From the IMG/VR virus record IMGVR_UViG_3300050821_001948, positions 1-64,000 of that record: DNA of 64,000 nucleotides; one strand, 5' to 3'. The DNA is from a virus. Positions 34,381 through 41,741 of this stretch are shown in pieces. A model generated the notes under the pieces. It searched no databases and was not told where the DNA came from. It saw nothing but the letters and a program-made list of their open reading frames with translations. Each line of letters opens with the position of its first letter. Position 1 is the first letter of the stretch. A program made the position numbers and the translations under genes.

Positions 34381-34732
34381 AGGAGATTTTCCCTTCAAGG
34401 CAGTCGTTCGCCCCAGCTACAGCGACACCCCAGGTTTCTCCCCGGTCTTGCAATACTTGAACGTTAGCTGCCCAAGTAAGCGCATCCTCCTCTATGTCAA
34501 CCACACCTCTAATCGATAGGGTTGAGATGGAGTTACGGTTGTGGTTCAATAACGTATCCCAAGAGACACCTAGATCAATGAGTGCGTAACCAATAAGACA
34601 TGACGGTTGATCGGCACTGTTAAGGTACGTGCAACGCTTTAAATCATCACCCACGTAAACGTAGTCAGCACCCTTTAGTCTAATTGCCCTGTTGACGGCA
34701 TCACGGATATTTGCGAGCGTAATCTTAGCCAT
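34364..34732 (-). CDS. Paralogous phage protein (DQPSCLIG family copy 1)
   Basis: 122 residues from the ATG at 34732 (ATGGCTAA overlap). The core CTYLNSADQPSCLIGYALIDLG and the tail VQVLQDRGETWGVAVAGA match the gene at 52290 position by position. The invariant Cys and the conserved helix suggest a folded domain of its own. Function unknown. Confidence 0.68.
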   Translation of the reverse strand: MAKITLANIRDAVNRAIRLKGADYVYVGDDLKRCTYLNSADQPSCLIGYALIDLGVSWDTLLNHNRNSISTLSIRGVVDIEEDALTWAANVQVLQDRGETWGVAVAGANDCLEGKISYVRGR

Positions 34733-35024
34733 TGTGCGCCGCCACGAACTCGGGGTATGAGAGCGTGCTGTACCAGCTATCGCGGTCAGTCTCAAGACCT
34801 TCGGGGGCGAAGGAAACTTCTTCCTTCCCTAGGTCAATTACTGCAACTGGATTAACTTCTGGTCCAGGCGCGTCATCAAGATTAAATGCTTTGAGTACAC
34901 TAGTAACCAAAGCCTGTGCGGTATCAGTCCACCAGTCAACATCCAGCGGGCCAAGGAAGCTACCCGGAAGGCCCCACGGATCAGGGCGAAGATAGAAACC
35001 TGCGGCACCTACAATCTCGGCCAC
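34725..35024 (-). CDS. Unknown protein
   Basis: 99 residues from the GTG at 35024. The frame stays open and protein-like for 19 more codons upstream (ITDVSKFFLVYPQAEDV), to a CTG at 35081 preceded by GAAAGG. Use of this CTG would fill the otherwise unexplained 63-base gap. The protein is Pro/Trp-rich. Unrecognised. Confidence 0.55.
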   Translation of the reverse strand: MAEIVGAAGFYLRPDPWGLPGSFLGPLDVDWWTDTAQALVTSVLKAFNLDDAPGPEVNPVAVIDLGKEEVSFAPEGLETDRDSWYSTLSYPEFVAAHNG

Positions 35025-35087
35025 ATCTTCAGCCTGTGGGTATACTAGGAAGAACTTGCTTACATCGGTGATTTTACTCAGCGCCTT

Positions 35088-35312
35088 TCAGTCGGTGGTG
35101 GTTGGTACTATTGGACCGAAGTTGATTCCGGTTACACCATCCCACACTTTGCCAGTATAGGGAAGTCGGACAACGAAAAGTCCTAGGGTAATCCAGCGGT
35201 AGGTTCCATCAGTTCGGCGCCTCAACTCACGCTTCGCGGCGCCCTTGGTCCAGTATTCACCCCGGATGCCGACGAATGGCTCGGTTGTTTCTAGAATACC
35301 CCAGCGTTTCAT
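35088..35312 (-). CDS. Unknown small protein
   Basis: 74 residues, basic centre (KRELRRRTDGTYRW), ATGA link upstream. Unrecognised. Confidence 0.57.
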   Translation of the reverse strand: MKRWGILETTEPFVGIRGEYWTKGAAKRELRRRTDGTYRWITLGLFVVRLPYTGKVWDGVTGINFGPIVPTTTD

Positions 35313-35491
35313 TCGGGATCGAATGTTCGGGGGCCGCGTGATTCAGGTGGACCGACTTCTTTGAACCAGGACTCAGTACCATCCCAGTATTCAACGTCTT
35401 TACCGGAGAGGATGTTGTAGTATTCGCGCTCGAACAGGAACATTCTGATGGTGTAGTACCATCCGCGAATCCAGGCTCGAAATTTCCCCAT
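35309..35491 (-). CDS. Unknown small protein
   Basis: 60 residues, Trp/Tyr/Arg-rich. The ATG lies 7 bases past the -10 at 35499-35504, predicting a leaderless mRNA; no ribosome-binding site is seen. Unrecognised. Confidence 0.58.
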   Translation of the reverse strand: MGKFRAWIRGWYYTIRMFLFEREYYNILSGKDVEYWDGTESWFKEVGPPESRGPRTFDPE

Positions 35492-35498
35492 ACAGGCA

Positions 35499-35527
35499 AA
35501 CTTACCAGAAGCCTACGGCAGTGTCAA
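35499..35527 (-). promoter_or_regulatory. Promoter, leaderless type
   Basis: -35 TTGACA (35522-35527), 17-base spacer, -10 TAAGTT (35499-35504). Same hexamers and spacing as the promoters at 25881 and 42688. The -35 is coding (Leu-Thr) at the very end of the proline-rich membrane gene. Confidence 0.7.
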
Positions 35528-36031
35528 GGGTGGCCCGCTGGTTACCTGACACAATAATGGGACTAGACAAAGATTTAACGGCGGCGAAACCTGCGGAAGC
35601 GGAACGGGTGTAGGCAACGGCAGGGGAGCGAGCACTCGGTTAGGTAGAGGGATTGGCTGGGGTACTGGGAATGGGATCGGCACAGGAGTTGGCACGAAAA
35701 CAGGTGCGGGGATTGATACACCCACGGGTGGTGTTTGCACTGGAACGGGTAATGTAACTGGAGGTCTAATACCTGTTGGTAGCGTTGGCTTAGGCGCCAC
35801 AGGGGATGTCTTCGGCGTACCAGCTCCCACCTTCGGCGCAACTTTCAGGGCAGTGGTTGGTGCAGGTTGAATCACCGGCTTGGGCACGGGATGAAAGATT
35901 CTCTTTGCCGGTCCCTTGTTGAATAGACCAGCAACACCCGTTACTAGAATGAGTGCGAGCACGAAAGCATTTCCGGCCGCAAGAAAAATGACCAGGGCCT
36001 TCTTCGGCTTTGACAAGTTCGCGTATTCCAT
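35513..36031 (-). CDS. Membrane-anchored proline-rich protein
   Basis: 172 residues. A basic N-terminus (SKPKK) leads into one transmembrane helix at about 12-36 (ALVIFLAAGNAFVLALILVT). About 135 residues then follow, dominated by Pro-Val, Pro-Leu and Pro-Thr pairs. The topology predicts a long stiff arm outside the membrane or spanning the cell wall. AAGGAGG precedes the ATG. Function unknown; a role in sensing or altering the envelope is conceivable. Confidence 0.7.
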   Translation of the reverse strand: MEYANLSKPKKALVIFLAAGNAFVLALILVTGVAGLFNKGPAKRIFHPVPKPVIQPAPTTALKVAPKVGAGTPKTSPVAPKPTLPTGIRPPVTLPVPVQTPPVGVSIPAPVFVPTPVPIPFPVPQPIPLPNRVLAPLPLPTPVPLPQVSPPLNLCLVPLLCQVTSGPPLTLP

Positions 36032-36046
36032 GAGTCCACCCCTCCT

Positions 36047-36064
36047 TAGGGTCTTTGTACCCTA
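36047..36064 (-). other. Small hairpin beside a ribosome-binding site
   Basis: TAGGGT and ACCCTA form a 6-bp stem with a 6-base loop immediately upstream of the AAGGAGG of the proline-rich membrane gene. Confidence 0.35.
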
Positions 36065-36094
36065 TTTATCGGAGTGGATCTAGGTCGATTTAAC

Positions 36095-36292
36095 TCAGTC
36101 GCCCATCGCGTAGTAGACGGCACACATAACGGTGAGGATGATGACGTAGAACGGCCAGCCTAGAATCAGGCTGATTGTCTGCGGATACGAGGCGCCCCCA
36201 TTAGGGCTTGACGTCTTGTTGAAGTACCGACCGAAGAACACTCCAACGGTTAGATACCCAATACCCCCGAGGGTAATCCAAAGCCATGTCAT
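36095..36292 (-). CDS. Small two-span membrane protein, paralogue A
   Basis: 65 residues. Pattern WLWITLGGIGYLTVGVFFGRYF, short loop, then LILGWPFYVIILTVM. The neighbour at 36289 has the same GYL-x2-G-x2-F-x-R turn and a matching WP second helix, so the two are tandem paralogues. Role unknown. Confidence 0.62.
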   Translation of the reverse strand: MTWLWITLGGIGYLTVGVFFGRYFNKTSSPNGGASYPQTISLILGWPFYVIILTVMCAVYYAMGD

Positions 36293-36498
36293 ACTTTGAC
36301 CCCAGCGTAGGCGAGTGCTGAAATAACGAGGGCGTACACCAACCAGAGCGGCCAGAAAATAATTGTGCTAACAGTGTTCCAGGCTCCAGCTTCATGGTCC
36401 GGATTCAGCTCTTTACTACAACTGTAAACGCTGCGCGCGAAGATGGTTCCGAGGGAGAGGTAGCCGATGACTGCGAGGAAAATCCAGACTGCTAGCAC
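36289..36498 (-). CDS. Small two-span membrane protein, paralogue B
   Basis: 69 residues. FLAVIGYLSLGTIFARSVY matches the paralogue at 36095. A charged loop (CSKELNPDHEAG) separates the two helices. ATGA link. Possibly forms a hetero-oligomer with its neighbour. Confidence 0.62.
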   Translation of the reverse strand: MLAVWIFLAVIGYLSLGTIFARSVYSCSKELNPDHEAGAWNTVSTIIFWPLWLVYALVISALAYAGVKV

Positions 36499-36959
36499 TT
36501 ATGGTCTCCAATGTAGGGGTCGAACGTGTTTGCGAATTCTTCTCTAGCTATCTGATATTCCCAGGAGCGGAAAACGCTCGCCGCGCATTCAGCGACAAGC
36601 TCTCCAGCAGAAAGCTCTACGCGCTCCTTGATGGGTTCGGAGTCAATAGCCACACCATCTTCTTCATGGTATGTATACATCCCCAAATCATCCAGAACAG
36701 GTACCCATCTTATGTAATCCTTACTTACCTGCTGATTTCTTTGAACAACAATCTCTTTCTGACGTCCAAACCTACCACTAACTGTCCGGTGGATAGACAC
36801 GTGAAAGAAGGCTTCTTTGTCACCAATGAAGTTATTTATGTAGCGCTTCTCCACCCGGTAGAAATATCCTTCAGGCAATGGCGGTGCACCGAGTGCTATT
36901 AGTTCAGCGTGTGTCACGGGAACAATTCTTCTTTTCTGTGGGTGGGGAAAAGCGTGCAC
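36492..36959 (-). CDS. Unknown protein
   Basis: 155 residues from the GTG at 36959. A GTG at 36917 preceded by purine-rich AGAAAAGAAGAA is an alternative. Mixed fold with FRSWEYQIAREEFANTFDP at the C-terminus. Unrecognised. Confidence 0.55.
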   Translation of the reverse strand: MHAFPHPQKRRIVPVTHAELIALGAPPLPEGYFYRVEKRYINNFIGDKEAFFHVSIHRTVSGRFGRQKEIVVQRNQQVSKDYIRWVPVLDDLGMYTYHEEDGVAIDSEPIKERVELSAGELVAECAASVFRSWEYQIAREEFANTFDPYIGDHKC

Positions 36960-36992
36960 AGGGAAAAAACTTTTCGGAGATTCCAGGATCGA

Positions 36993-37037
36993 GTTGATCT
37001 TGATCTAGACGGGCTTTTCTGCTAGATCTTGATCAAC
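36993..37037. repeat. Interrupted inverted repeat in a gene-free stretch
   Basis: 16-base arms at 36993-37008 and 37022-37037 are complementary except for two central bases, separated by 13 bases. On the - strand both arms also read GATCAAGATC in the same direction. It lies in the 100-base gap upstream of the 155-residue gene. It could be an operator for a dimeric protein or an RNA hairpin. Confidence 0.6.
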
Positions 37038-37059
37038 TTGGGGCGACCTTTCTTGCTCA

Positions 37060-37206
37060 CTAAACTGGGGTAGCATGGTTTTCTGCCTCTTTTTCGACTC
37101 TATCAACAATAGTGAGGTCGTGGACCCAGAGTCCCACAGGAGGGAACAGTACCAGAAGTGGGTGTGCCGCGCAATTGTGGATAACCCACTTCAGCCAGTT
37201 CCTCAT
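37060..37206 (-). CDS. Small conserved-type phage protein (HNxxAHPLL motif)
   Basis: 48 residues in an apparent gap. The ATG overlaps the upstream stop (ATGA). NWLKWVIHNCAAHPLLVLFPPVG contains the Trp-x-hydrophobic-His-Asn-x-x-Ala-His-Pro-Leu pattern seen in small proteins of many phages. The hydrophobic middle may be membrane-associated. Function unknown. Confidence 0.62.
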   Translation of the reverse strand: MRNWLKWVIHNCAAHPLLVLFPPVGLWVHDLTIVDRVEKEAENHATPV

Positions 37207-37457
37207 GACTTAATTCCAAGAAGCGCGTTCGTGATTGACCAGTGCGGCCGGTAGGTGACATCAGCTTTTAGGAAGGCTAGACCGTCTGCGCCGAACGTTT
37301 CCACGGAAGGACGAGTGCTTATTTGCACATCACTAATGATGTCTTCAGCGGGAATGTCAAGCTTAATGTAGTCTTTGATGTACTGAACTGTTTTCGCCAG
37401 CAATTCGGGGTAGTTATTACCGGATACTTCGAATACGAATAGGCTGCTATTTATCAT
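37203..37457 (-). CDS. Unknown protein
   Basis: 84 residues, alternating strands and helices. ATGA at both ends. Unrecognised. Confidence 0.57.
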   Translation of the reverse strand: MINSSLFVFEVSGNNYPELLAKTVQYIKDYIKLDIPAEDIISDVQISTRPSVETFGADGLAFLKADVTYRPHWSITNALLGIKS

Positions 37458-37813
37458 TTGTAGAGCGCTAACGGCAAGTCAGTAAAGATACGGTCGAATT
37501 CAATAATGAAGCTGGTGATATGCGGTGGAATTGGAATAGTGCAGTCGGCAGGGTTGCTGGGACTATCGCTTGGTTTACCCATTTCGACAATATTGGTTAG
37601 AACCATAACCTTCTCCCCTGTGGTGGTTTCCAAATATTGTGCCACGGGACAATGGGTCGGTGATTTGCGTACTCCCTGGATTCCTAGAGAAAGGAAGTAT
37701 TCAGAGATCGCTGGAATAGTTTTTGGTAGAGCTTCTAGGGCGGCTACTACCTTCTCTTCGGGTGTCACGGGTTCTGGCTTCTTACCAAACAGCTTCTTGA
37801 TGGCCTTAATCAT
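37454..37813 (-). CDS. Paralogous phage protein (CPxAxYL family copy 1)
   Basis: 119 residues. LEALPKTIPAISEYFLSLGIQGV, then CPVAQYLETTTGEKVMVLT and a C-terminal FIIEFDRIF. The same blocks recur in the genes at 45684 and 53576. The short basic N-terminus (KAIKKLFGKKPE) is unique to this copy. Function unknown. Confidence 0.65.
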   Translation of the reverse strand: MIKAIKKLFGKKPEPVTPEEKVVAALEALPKTIPAISEYFLSLGIQGVRKSPTHCPVAQYLETTTGEKVMVLTNIVEMGKPSDSPSNPADCTIPIPPHITSFIIEFDRIFTDLPLALYK

Positions 37814-38130
37814 GAAACAATCTCCTGGCCCTGGGGAAAGTCGGGGAGTCTAGAAAAAGCTGAAACGAGAATGTCCACGCGGTGATCTAGCGCATGAAGA
37901 TCGGTGAGTTCCCAGCCTTCAATACTCTCTCGGCGCGAAGCCTTGTAGTCCACACCAGTTTTGGCAAATTCCCACTTTTCGAAGGCTTCCCTGGTGACAC
38001 TGAATAGGCCCTGGACGATTTTAGTGTTATTCGCGGCGCCAAGGAGAACCTGATCAGCATTCAGTGCGTTGAAGACAATGTTCCGCACGAATACCCGCTG
38101 CACCTCAGTGGGAACGTCTAAGTAGTTCAC
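37810..38130 (-). CDS. Unknown protein
   Basis: 106 residues from the GTG at 38130. Helical, mixed charge. Its start shares GTGA with the small frame that reads through 38127-38172. Unrecognised. Confidence 0.57.
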   Translation of the reverse strand: MNYLDVPTEVQRVFVRNIVFNALNADQVLLGAANNTKIVQGLFSVTREAFEKWEFAKTGVDYKASRRESIEGWELTDLHALDHRVDILVSAFSRLPDFPQGQEIVS

Positions 38131-38172
38131 TTGCCACCATCCAGGAGGGAATAGAGATCTTTTGCCATACCC

Positions 38173-38433
38173 TCATAGAACTTGAGGAGTTCCGGGTCTT
38201 TGACAATAACATGGGTAGTGAATATAATCCAGCGCTAGAGCCTGTGAACGAATACCATCCTGCAACCTTTTCAGTTCAGCTTCGGCTTTGAGAGCGCGGC
38301 GATCCATGTAATCGAGAGGGACTGCGGCTATTTCTGGCTTATCGCGGGGCTCATGAGGACAGTCTTCCTGATGGGTTCCAAATACGAATAGGTCGCAACC
38401 GTTTTCACATTCGCCACTCGTAAACCAGCTCAT
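38173..38433 (-). CDS. Cys-rich N-terminal protein, possibly frameshifted
   Basis: 86 residues from the ATG at 38433 (ATGA overlap). CENGCDLFVFGTHQEDC near the start resembles a zinc site. After about residue 70 the +1 frame becomes more protein-like (VIVKDPELLKFYEGMAKDLY) and runs to a TGA at 38127-38129 that overlaps the next GTG. The annotated end leaves a 42-base gap. A +1 shift near 38215-38225 would join the two parts. Confidence 0.5.
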   Translation of the reverse strand: MSWFTSGECENGCDLFVFGTHQEDCPHEPRDKPEIAAVPLDYMDRRALKAEAELKRLQDGIRSQALALDYIHYPCYCQRPGTPQVL

Positions 38434-38747
38434 TCTTCTATTCCCCAAACGTCGATGGCTAGTGCTGCGGCCTTATCCCAGTCCCACTCAACGGTCTTCA
38501 TGTTGGTCAGCGGGGAGGTTACTGTGTGCGTCGGTGATTCACCATCGGCCCAGCCAATAACCAGGGACGGCCAAAGATCTCCGAGCATGGTGACAACTTC
38601 GAATGTAGCATACTTCGCCCAACCTTCGCTATCTGTTGCGCCGGGTGAAAATCTTCCGGTGGGTTCACTTTTACCCCAGAGGCGCCGGATGCGGGAGTTT
38701 TCCTGGTCCAGCTCATAGGTGGAGTTCTGCGTCTCAAAAATGATCAT
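38430..38747 (-). CDS. Unknown protein
   Basis: 105 residues, Trp/Glu-rich, ATGA at both ends. Unrecognised. Confidence 0.57.
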   Translation of the reverse strand: MIIFETQNSTYELDQENSRIRRLWGKSEPTGRFSPGATDSEGWAKYATFEVVTMLGDLWPSLVIGWADGESPTHTVTSPLTNMKTVEWDWDKAAALAIDVWGIEE

Positions 38748-39106
38748 CCCGTATCCTCCACGTCATCATTAACCTCTTGGGCCACCGCAATAAATTCTTC
38801 ACAGGCGTTTTGTAGTTCAGCGCGGCACCAGTCCACAAACGAGTAGCCTTGAACAGCAGCTCCGCTGTCACTGTCATAAGCCATCACCGCGAAGGTGCCA
38901 GCTAACATCACTAAGAGTTCCTGTACTCGGAATAGGGCCAGTATGTCTTTGGCTTCCTCCATGTTCGCCACAGCGATTGCGGATTCACGAAGAAAGTCGT
39001 CGGTTCGTTCTTGTGCACCGGCTTTAATAGCTAGTCCACCACGGGCGATCAGCTCGAAGAGTAGTTCAAGGATGGCTATTTCTTCCTCAGGGAACCTGTT
39101 AGCCAT
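38744..39106 (-). CDS. Unknown helical protein
   Basis: 120 residues, largely helical with Ala/Glu/Leu runs (IAILELLFELIARGGLAIKAG... LVMLAGTFAVMAYD). TAATG link. Unrecognised. Confidence 0.57.
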   Translation of the reverse strand: MANRFPEEEIAILELLFELIARGGLAIKAGAQERTDDFLRESAIAVANMEEAKDILALFRVQELLVMLAGTFAVMAYDSDSGAAVQGYSFVDWCRAELQNACEEFIAVAQEVNDDVEDTG

Positions 39107-39528
39107 TAGAACGGACTTCCCGTCTCGGGGGTTGCGAATTCCTTGCTAAGTTCTTGCCACTGCTTGAATCTCTTATCGCGCTCCCCGGAACGGTACTTCT
39201 CACTATCATCAAGCATTTTCTGAATAGCGTCCTTACGCCTCTGAAGAGCTGCATCGAAGTCGGTTAGCCAGAGAGTTTCTAGGAATTCTTCATAACCTTC
39301 GTGGTCGGTAAAATAGAGTTCCCCATCCAAATGGTACTCATAATTCTCAGGACGGAATGTTCTATTAGCCCTAGGAGACCCAAAACCCCTAGGGGTGGGA
39401 AATGGGTTCGCCAGGATTGCCTCGTTTATTCCAAGAAGGCGTTCTTCAACATATGCTTTGATAGTCCGCTGAGCATCATCAACAAGCGCAATGAAATCCT
39501 TGGCATCAAGATTCAGGCTCTTAGGCAT
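39106..39528 (-). CDS. Unknown helical protein
   Basis: 140 residues from the ATG at 39528 (ATGCCTAA overlap). Two long charged helices flank a Tyr-rich middle (YEYHLDGELYFTDHEGYEEF). Unrecognised. Confidence 0.58.
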   Translation of the reverse strand: MPKSLNLDAKDFIALVDDAQRTIKAYVEERLLGINEAILANPFPTPRGFGSPRANRTFRPENYEYHLDGELYFTDHEGYEEFLETLWLTDFDAALQRRKDAIQKMLDDSEKYRSGERDKRFKQWQELSKEFATPETGSPF

Positions 39529-39838
39529 AGTATACTTCCAACTCCCCAGTCTCATAGTTTTCCCTGAGGTTAGTGTACACCACAATTTCGCCAAACTGAA
39601 CCCCCAACGCCGCGACCGGAAGAATTTTCCGGACAGTCGCCAATAGGTCATCTAGGGTTTTGATAGCTTGAGTCTCTTCTTTGACGTAGGCAGTATGCCA
39701 GGCTTTTGCCACCACGGCGGCGGCTGGATGGGTCATATGCGGCCCATCATGCCCTTTTGGTAGCAGGTCACAGTAGGTGTGGGAATAGCGGTCACCGGGA
39801 CCGTAGTCAACAACCTCACCACACGTTCGTAAGGTCAT
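39521..39838 (-). CDS. Small protein with CxxxxGHxGPH-type site
   Basis: 105 residues. CDLLPKGHDGPHMTH near 23-37, together with the earlier Cys6, gives a Cys/His metal site of a type frequent in actinophage small proteins. The rest is alpha/beta. Function unknown. Confidence 0.58.
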   Translation of the reverse strand: MTLRTCGEVVDYGPGDRYSHTYCDLLPKGHDGPHMTHPAAAVVAKAWHTAYVKEETQAIKTLDDLLATVRKILPVAALGVQFGEIVVYTNLRENYETGELEVYYA

Positions 39839-40119
39839 GACGCTGGCCAGAACATTGCTTGAATCTGCTCAGCGTTAATAGCAGGAGTGGGCTCCCAGTA
39901 TTCCATTTGAGCCCGCAGGCGTGCTAGCTCATTCTCGGCCAGTACGGCTCGGTTCTTCCAGGCGGCTCCTTCATCATCCACTTGTCGCAGTAGACTCTCT
40001 TGAGAGAGGAAAGTGACGATGCGCTTGTCGAGGCTCGTATCTTCTTCCCGGACAATATCCATGGAAGCTCTAGCCCGATGAACACAGTTCTCGGCTAGAT
40101 CCTGAATTGAACGGCTCAC
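39835..40119 (-). CDS. Unknown helical protein
   Basis: 94 residues, predicted mostly helical with a Leu/Glu/Ala heptad-like stretch at about 52-75. ATGA links at both ends. Unrecognised. Confidence 0.57.
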   Translation of the reverse strand: MSRSIQDLAENCVHRARASMDIVREEDTSLDKRIVTFLSQESLLRQVDDEGAAWKNRAVLAENELARLRAQMEYWEPTPAINAEQIQAMFWPAS

Positions 40120-40538
40120 AGTTCCGTCTCTAAACTGTCCATTGCAGCGAGCGCCAAACGGGCATTCTGGATGCAGAGTTGGAGCGCGTAACGAGCGGCC
40201 TGTTCCGTGGCTCCGTTCACAGCAAACTCAGCGGCATCTCGAAACGCCGGAAGACCCATCGTCGGCTGCTGGATGTAGTTCAGGTGCACGCGAACTTTGG
40301 CCAACATGGCTTGCAGTCTGTCCAGTTGATCCATCGCTTCATTCGCAAGCTGTGCCTCGGCATCTGCCGCGAGCTTGAGGATGTAGTTATCGTCACCCCT
40401 CAGGAGACCGGCTTTACCGAGTGCCCCGACAATCTTCCGGCTATCGAGATACCAGCCACGCGATGGCTCGCCGCGCTCTCCATAGAGGGCCTGTGCTGCG
40501 ACTTCATAAGCTTGGTCCATAACTTCATCCTGGGTCAT
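40116..40538 (-). CDS. Unknown helical protein
   Basis: 140 residues, Ala/Leu/Gln-rich helices (LAADAEAQLANEAMDQLDRL... EQAARYALQLCIQN). Unrecognised. Confidence 0.57.
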   Translation of the reverse strand: MTQDEVMDQAYEVAAQALYGERGEPSRGWYLDSRKIVGALGKAGLLRGDDNYILKLAADAEAQLANEAMDQLDRLQAMLAKVRVHLNYIQQPTMGLPAFRDAAEFAVNGATEQAARYALQLCIQNARLALAAMDSLETEL

Positions 40539-40804
40539 GAAACCTCCTCGTCTAGCCAGCGGTAGAAACGGTTGTTATGTGCGCGGAACCAAAGTAACTG
40601 GGCCTGTTCACCGATAAATCGGATCGGCCATACCGCCTTTTCCCGGTACAGGTTTCCCACCGGCTCAGTCCAGTCAAATGCGAGGCACCACAGGAAGCGT
40701 AGCACACGGCGAGTTCTGGTTTTCGCGGGCCAAGTATTGAGTTTCCACCATGGCGTTTCATGACATTCGTCTGATTCACAGAACTCACAGTACTTGTCGT
40801 TCAC
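40535..40804 (-). CDS. Small protein with N-terminal zinc site
   Basis: 89 residues. CEFCESDEC near 6-14 is followed by a Trp/Arg-rich region. ATGA at both ends. Unrecognised. Confidence 0.57.
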   Translation of the reverse strand: MNDKYCEFCESDECHETPWWKLNTWPAKTRTRRVLRFLWCLAFDWTEPVGNLYREKAVWPIRFIGEQAQLLWFRAHNNRFYRWLDEEVS

Positions 40805-40998
40805 GAGATTATCCAGTCTTCGATAGCGTAAGTGAGGCTACCCTTATCCTCGCGCGGTATAGGGTGCCGTGCCACCCATTCCTCAGCGGCTTCCATTGAG
40901 TGGAAAACCTCTACTATTTCACTACCTTCGAAGTGGCGCTCTAGGGTAAGAACCCAAACACTATGTCCGATAAAGTCTTCGTTAGCCACGGAATTCAT
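40801..40998 (-). CDS. Unknown small protein
   Basis: 65 residues from the ATG at 40998 (17-base overlap with the upstream gene). VWVLTLERHFEGSEIVEVFHSMEAAEEWVARH resembles small phage proteins with one strand pair and a helix. Unrecognised. Confidence 0.55.
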   Translation of the reverse strand: MNSVANEDFIGHSVWVLTLERHFEGSEIVEVFHSMEAAEEWVARHPIPREDKGSLTYAIEDWIIS

Positions 40999-41152
40999 CC
41001 TCCATCCAAATGCTGGGATCTTTCTTGCACTCTGTGCAGAAGCCAATGAACTTGTACGGATTAGCGGCTACTTGTTGAACCTGTGCTGGCGTCAGGTCTC
41101 GCTTTATGGTTTCCCCGCAACCTTGACATCCCAGCCAATCAGTTTCTTGCAT
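40982..41152 (-). CDS. Small zinc-ribbon protein
   Basis: 56 residues from the ATG at 41152. CQGCG near 9-13 and CTECK near 39-43 form a classical zinc ribbon. Overlaps the upstream stop by 14 bases. Confidence 0.6.
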   Translation of the reverse strand: MQETDWLGCQGCGETIKRDLTPAQVQQVAANPYKFIGFCTECKKDPSIWMEDEFRG

Positions 41153-41468
41153 CAAATTCCTCGTAGATATATCCATCGTTCACAACTTCGATCTTCGGGC
41201 GCACCCGATACTTGCCGATCCTCGGGGGCGCACCTAGATTCATGAAGTAGTCGTCTACCTCGCAATGCAACAGTTCTTTTCCTAAGCGCTCATGCAATGG
41301 GTGCTGCATGTTGTAGTTCTCTTCGTGGAAGTTCACGATATGATATTCCTCGAAACAACCAAGGTCTTCGAGGATGTCGCAAAGCTCGTTGATGTAATGT
41401 GCGCCCTCTCGGCATTGGTTCGCGTAGTTGCGCGCCCTAATAACGGCACCTACGATATCGTGACTCAT
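41139..41468 (-). CDS. Unknown protein
   Basis: 109 residues. His/Tyr/Glu-rich, helical first half. ATGA link. Unrecognised. Confidence 0.57.
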   Translation of the reverse strand: MSHDIVGAVIRARNYANQCREGAHYINELCDILEDLGCFEEYHIVNFHEENYNMQHPLHERLGKELLHCEVDDYFMNLGAPPRIGKYRVRPKIEVVNDGYIYEEFDARN

Positions 41469-41659
41469 GACTTCACCTTGTTACGAATCTCCACTAGCAG
41501 GGGCGACAGAATGTAGAAGGTTCCCTGAATGGGCCACAGGACTATACAGACGACAGCCTGCCACCAGACGGGATTTGAGTTATAGCGGTTGAAGTGACTC
41601 CACATGAGGAACCAGATGATGCCAATAAGCAGGTAGGTGAACGCGATCCAGCCGCTCAT
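41465..41659 (-). CDS. Small two-span membrane protein
   Basis: 64 residues from the ATG at 41659 (AGGA 8 bases before). Hydrophobic segments at about 3-22 and 32-55, with an FYILSPLLVEIRNKV end. The second helix has the WP turn also seen in the proteins at 36095 and 36289. Confidence 0.58.
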   Translation of the reverse strand: MSGWIAFTYLLIGIIWFLMWSHFNRYNSNPVWWQAVVCIVLWPIQGTFYILSPLLVEIRNKVKS

Positions 41660-41681
41660 GATATTTCCTAACTGTAATAGC

Positions 41682-41727
41682 CGAGCCGCCCGTGGGACGA
41701 AGGAGAGGAACAACCACGGGCGGCTCG
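41682..41727 (-). other. Strong GC-rich hairpin upstream of a ribosome-binding site
   Basis: Perfect 14-bp stem (41682-41695 with 41714-41727), 18-base loop, and a flanking ACTGT/ACAGT pair. No U-tract follows, so a simple intrinsic terminator is unlikely. It sits between the genes at 41742 and 41465, just before the AGGA of the latter, where an RNA-processing or stabilising structure is plausible. Confidence 0.65.
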
Positions 41728-41741
41728 ACAGTCTGTGGGTG

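Noticed and set aside
35575-35841. 88-codon alternative frame in the proline-rich gene
   Set aside because: Generated by the same low-complexity DNA; the Pro-rich frame has a transmembrane start and a good ribosome-binding site.
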